From Firmicutes bacterium UBA1426 (GTDB taxonomy: Bacteria > Bacillota > Clostridia > Peptostreptococcales > Anaerovoracaceae), in contig DCUA01000213.1 in the NCBI GenBank assembly GCA_002329675.1, positions 1-6,009 of the forward strand: a DNA stretch of 6,009 nt, in the 5' to 3' direction. This document shows, in pieces, positions 5,950-6,009 of the stretch. The notes beneath the pieces were generated by a model that was given only the letters and a program-made list of their open reading frames with translations, was not told where the DNA came from and ran no database searches. A program made the position numbers and the translations under genes. The first letter of the stretch is position 1, and each line of letters opens with the position of its first letter.

Positions 5950-6009
5950 CTGAGTTATGTATGGAATTTGAAGGTTATTCTCTCAATAATCCACACACAA
6001 CTCAGTTTT
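5950..6009. repeat. Long hairpin from inverted motif copies B and C, cut by the window edge
   Basis: CTGAGTTATGTATGGA (5950-5965) and TCCACACACAACTCAG (5990-6005) are inverted copies differing at two positions, with a 24-base loop. In minus-strand RNA the two differences become G-U pairs, so all 16 positions can pair; in plus-strand RNA they are A-C mismatches. A-rich sequence precedes and TTTT follows at the edge, giving U-runs on both strands. It could be a bidirectional terminator or the end of a mobile element. The long loop and missing right flank prevent a firm call. Confidence 0.6.

Larger units (their letters stand above)
5485..6009. other. Repeat-rich intergenic region without a convincing gene
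   Basis: About 525 bases upstream of the operon promoter hold no open frame with both a ribosome site and protein-like length. They contain a tandem G-rich repeat, a large inverted-repeat element with an internal terminator, one candidate minus-strand promoter, a 12-codon frame, small hairpins and a three-copy motif at the right end, each listed separately. The right half (5700-6009) is clearly more AT-rich than the operon. Confidence 0.8.

Noticed and set aside
5905..5998. DnaA-box-like sequences (TGATCCACA and TAATCCACA on opposite strands)
   Set aside because: Each has one mismatch to TTATCCACA, at a normally conserved position, and both are part of the longer repeated motif. No AT-rich unwinding region or dnaA/dnaN context suggests an origin.

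Overview
The window looks like a chromosomal segment of a motile, Gram-positive, low-to-mid-GC anaerobe of the Clostridia type. This is inferred from four things: strong AGGAGG-type ribosome binding sites, a textbook Bacillus/Clostridium sigma-D (sigma-28) motility promoter, a TTG start codon, and a long poly-HAMP chemoreceptor with a clostridial-style acidic tail. Species cannot be named from the sequence alone. Every recognisable gene lies on the minus strand, so the window reads biologically from right to left.

Right to left: (1) 5485-6009 is about 525 bases without a convincing gene but rich in structure. At the far right, three copies of a GAGTTRTGTRTGGA motif occur, two of them forming a long hairpin cut by the window edge. 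Next come an extended -10 promoter (5806-5814), a 12-codon open frame with a possible J-domain-like start (5673-5711), and a REP/MITE-like inverted-repeat element (about 5500-5654) that contains a strong minus-strand intrinsic terminator. (2) 5458-5484 carries a perfect sigma-D promoter (TAAA-N15-GCCGATAT). (3) It drives a tight three-gene chemosensory operon: cheW (4906-5397), a chemoreceptor (2282-4894) and cheB (1230-2267). At both junctions the stop codon is embedded in the next gene's Shine-Dalgarno sequence. (4) The operon ends in a hairpin terminator at 1171-1213. (5) A separate minus-strand gene for an ABC exporter half-transporter starts at 1124 with its own candidate promoter and runs off the left edge inside its Walker A motif.

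Function: the receptor is predicted to sense through an outside four-helix domain and through a cytoplasmic PAS domain carrying a four-cysteine cluster. It would signal through CheW to a CheA kinase encoded elsewhere, and the co-transcribed CheB would demethylate or deamidate the receptor for adaptation. No cheA, cheR, cheY, cheC or cheD is present, so this is either an accessory receptor module or a fragment of a dispersed system. The most unusual features are the receptor architecture (five HAMP-like modules around a Cys-cluster PAS) and the repeat-rich non-coding region upstream of the operon.
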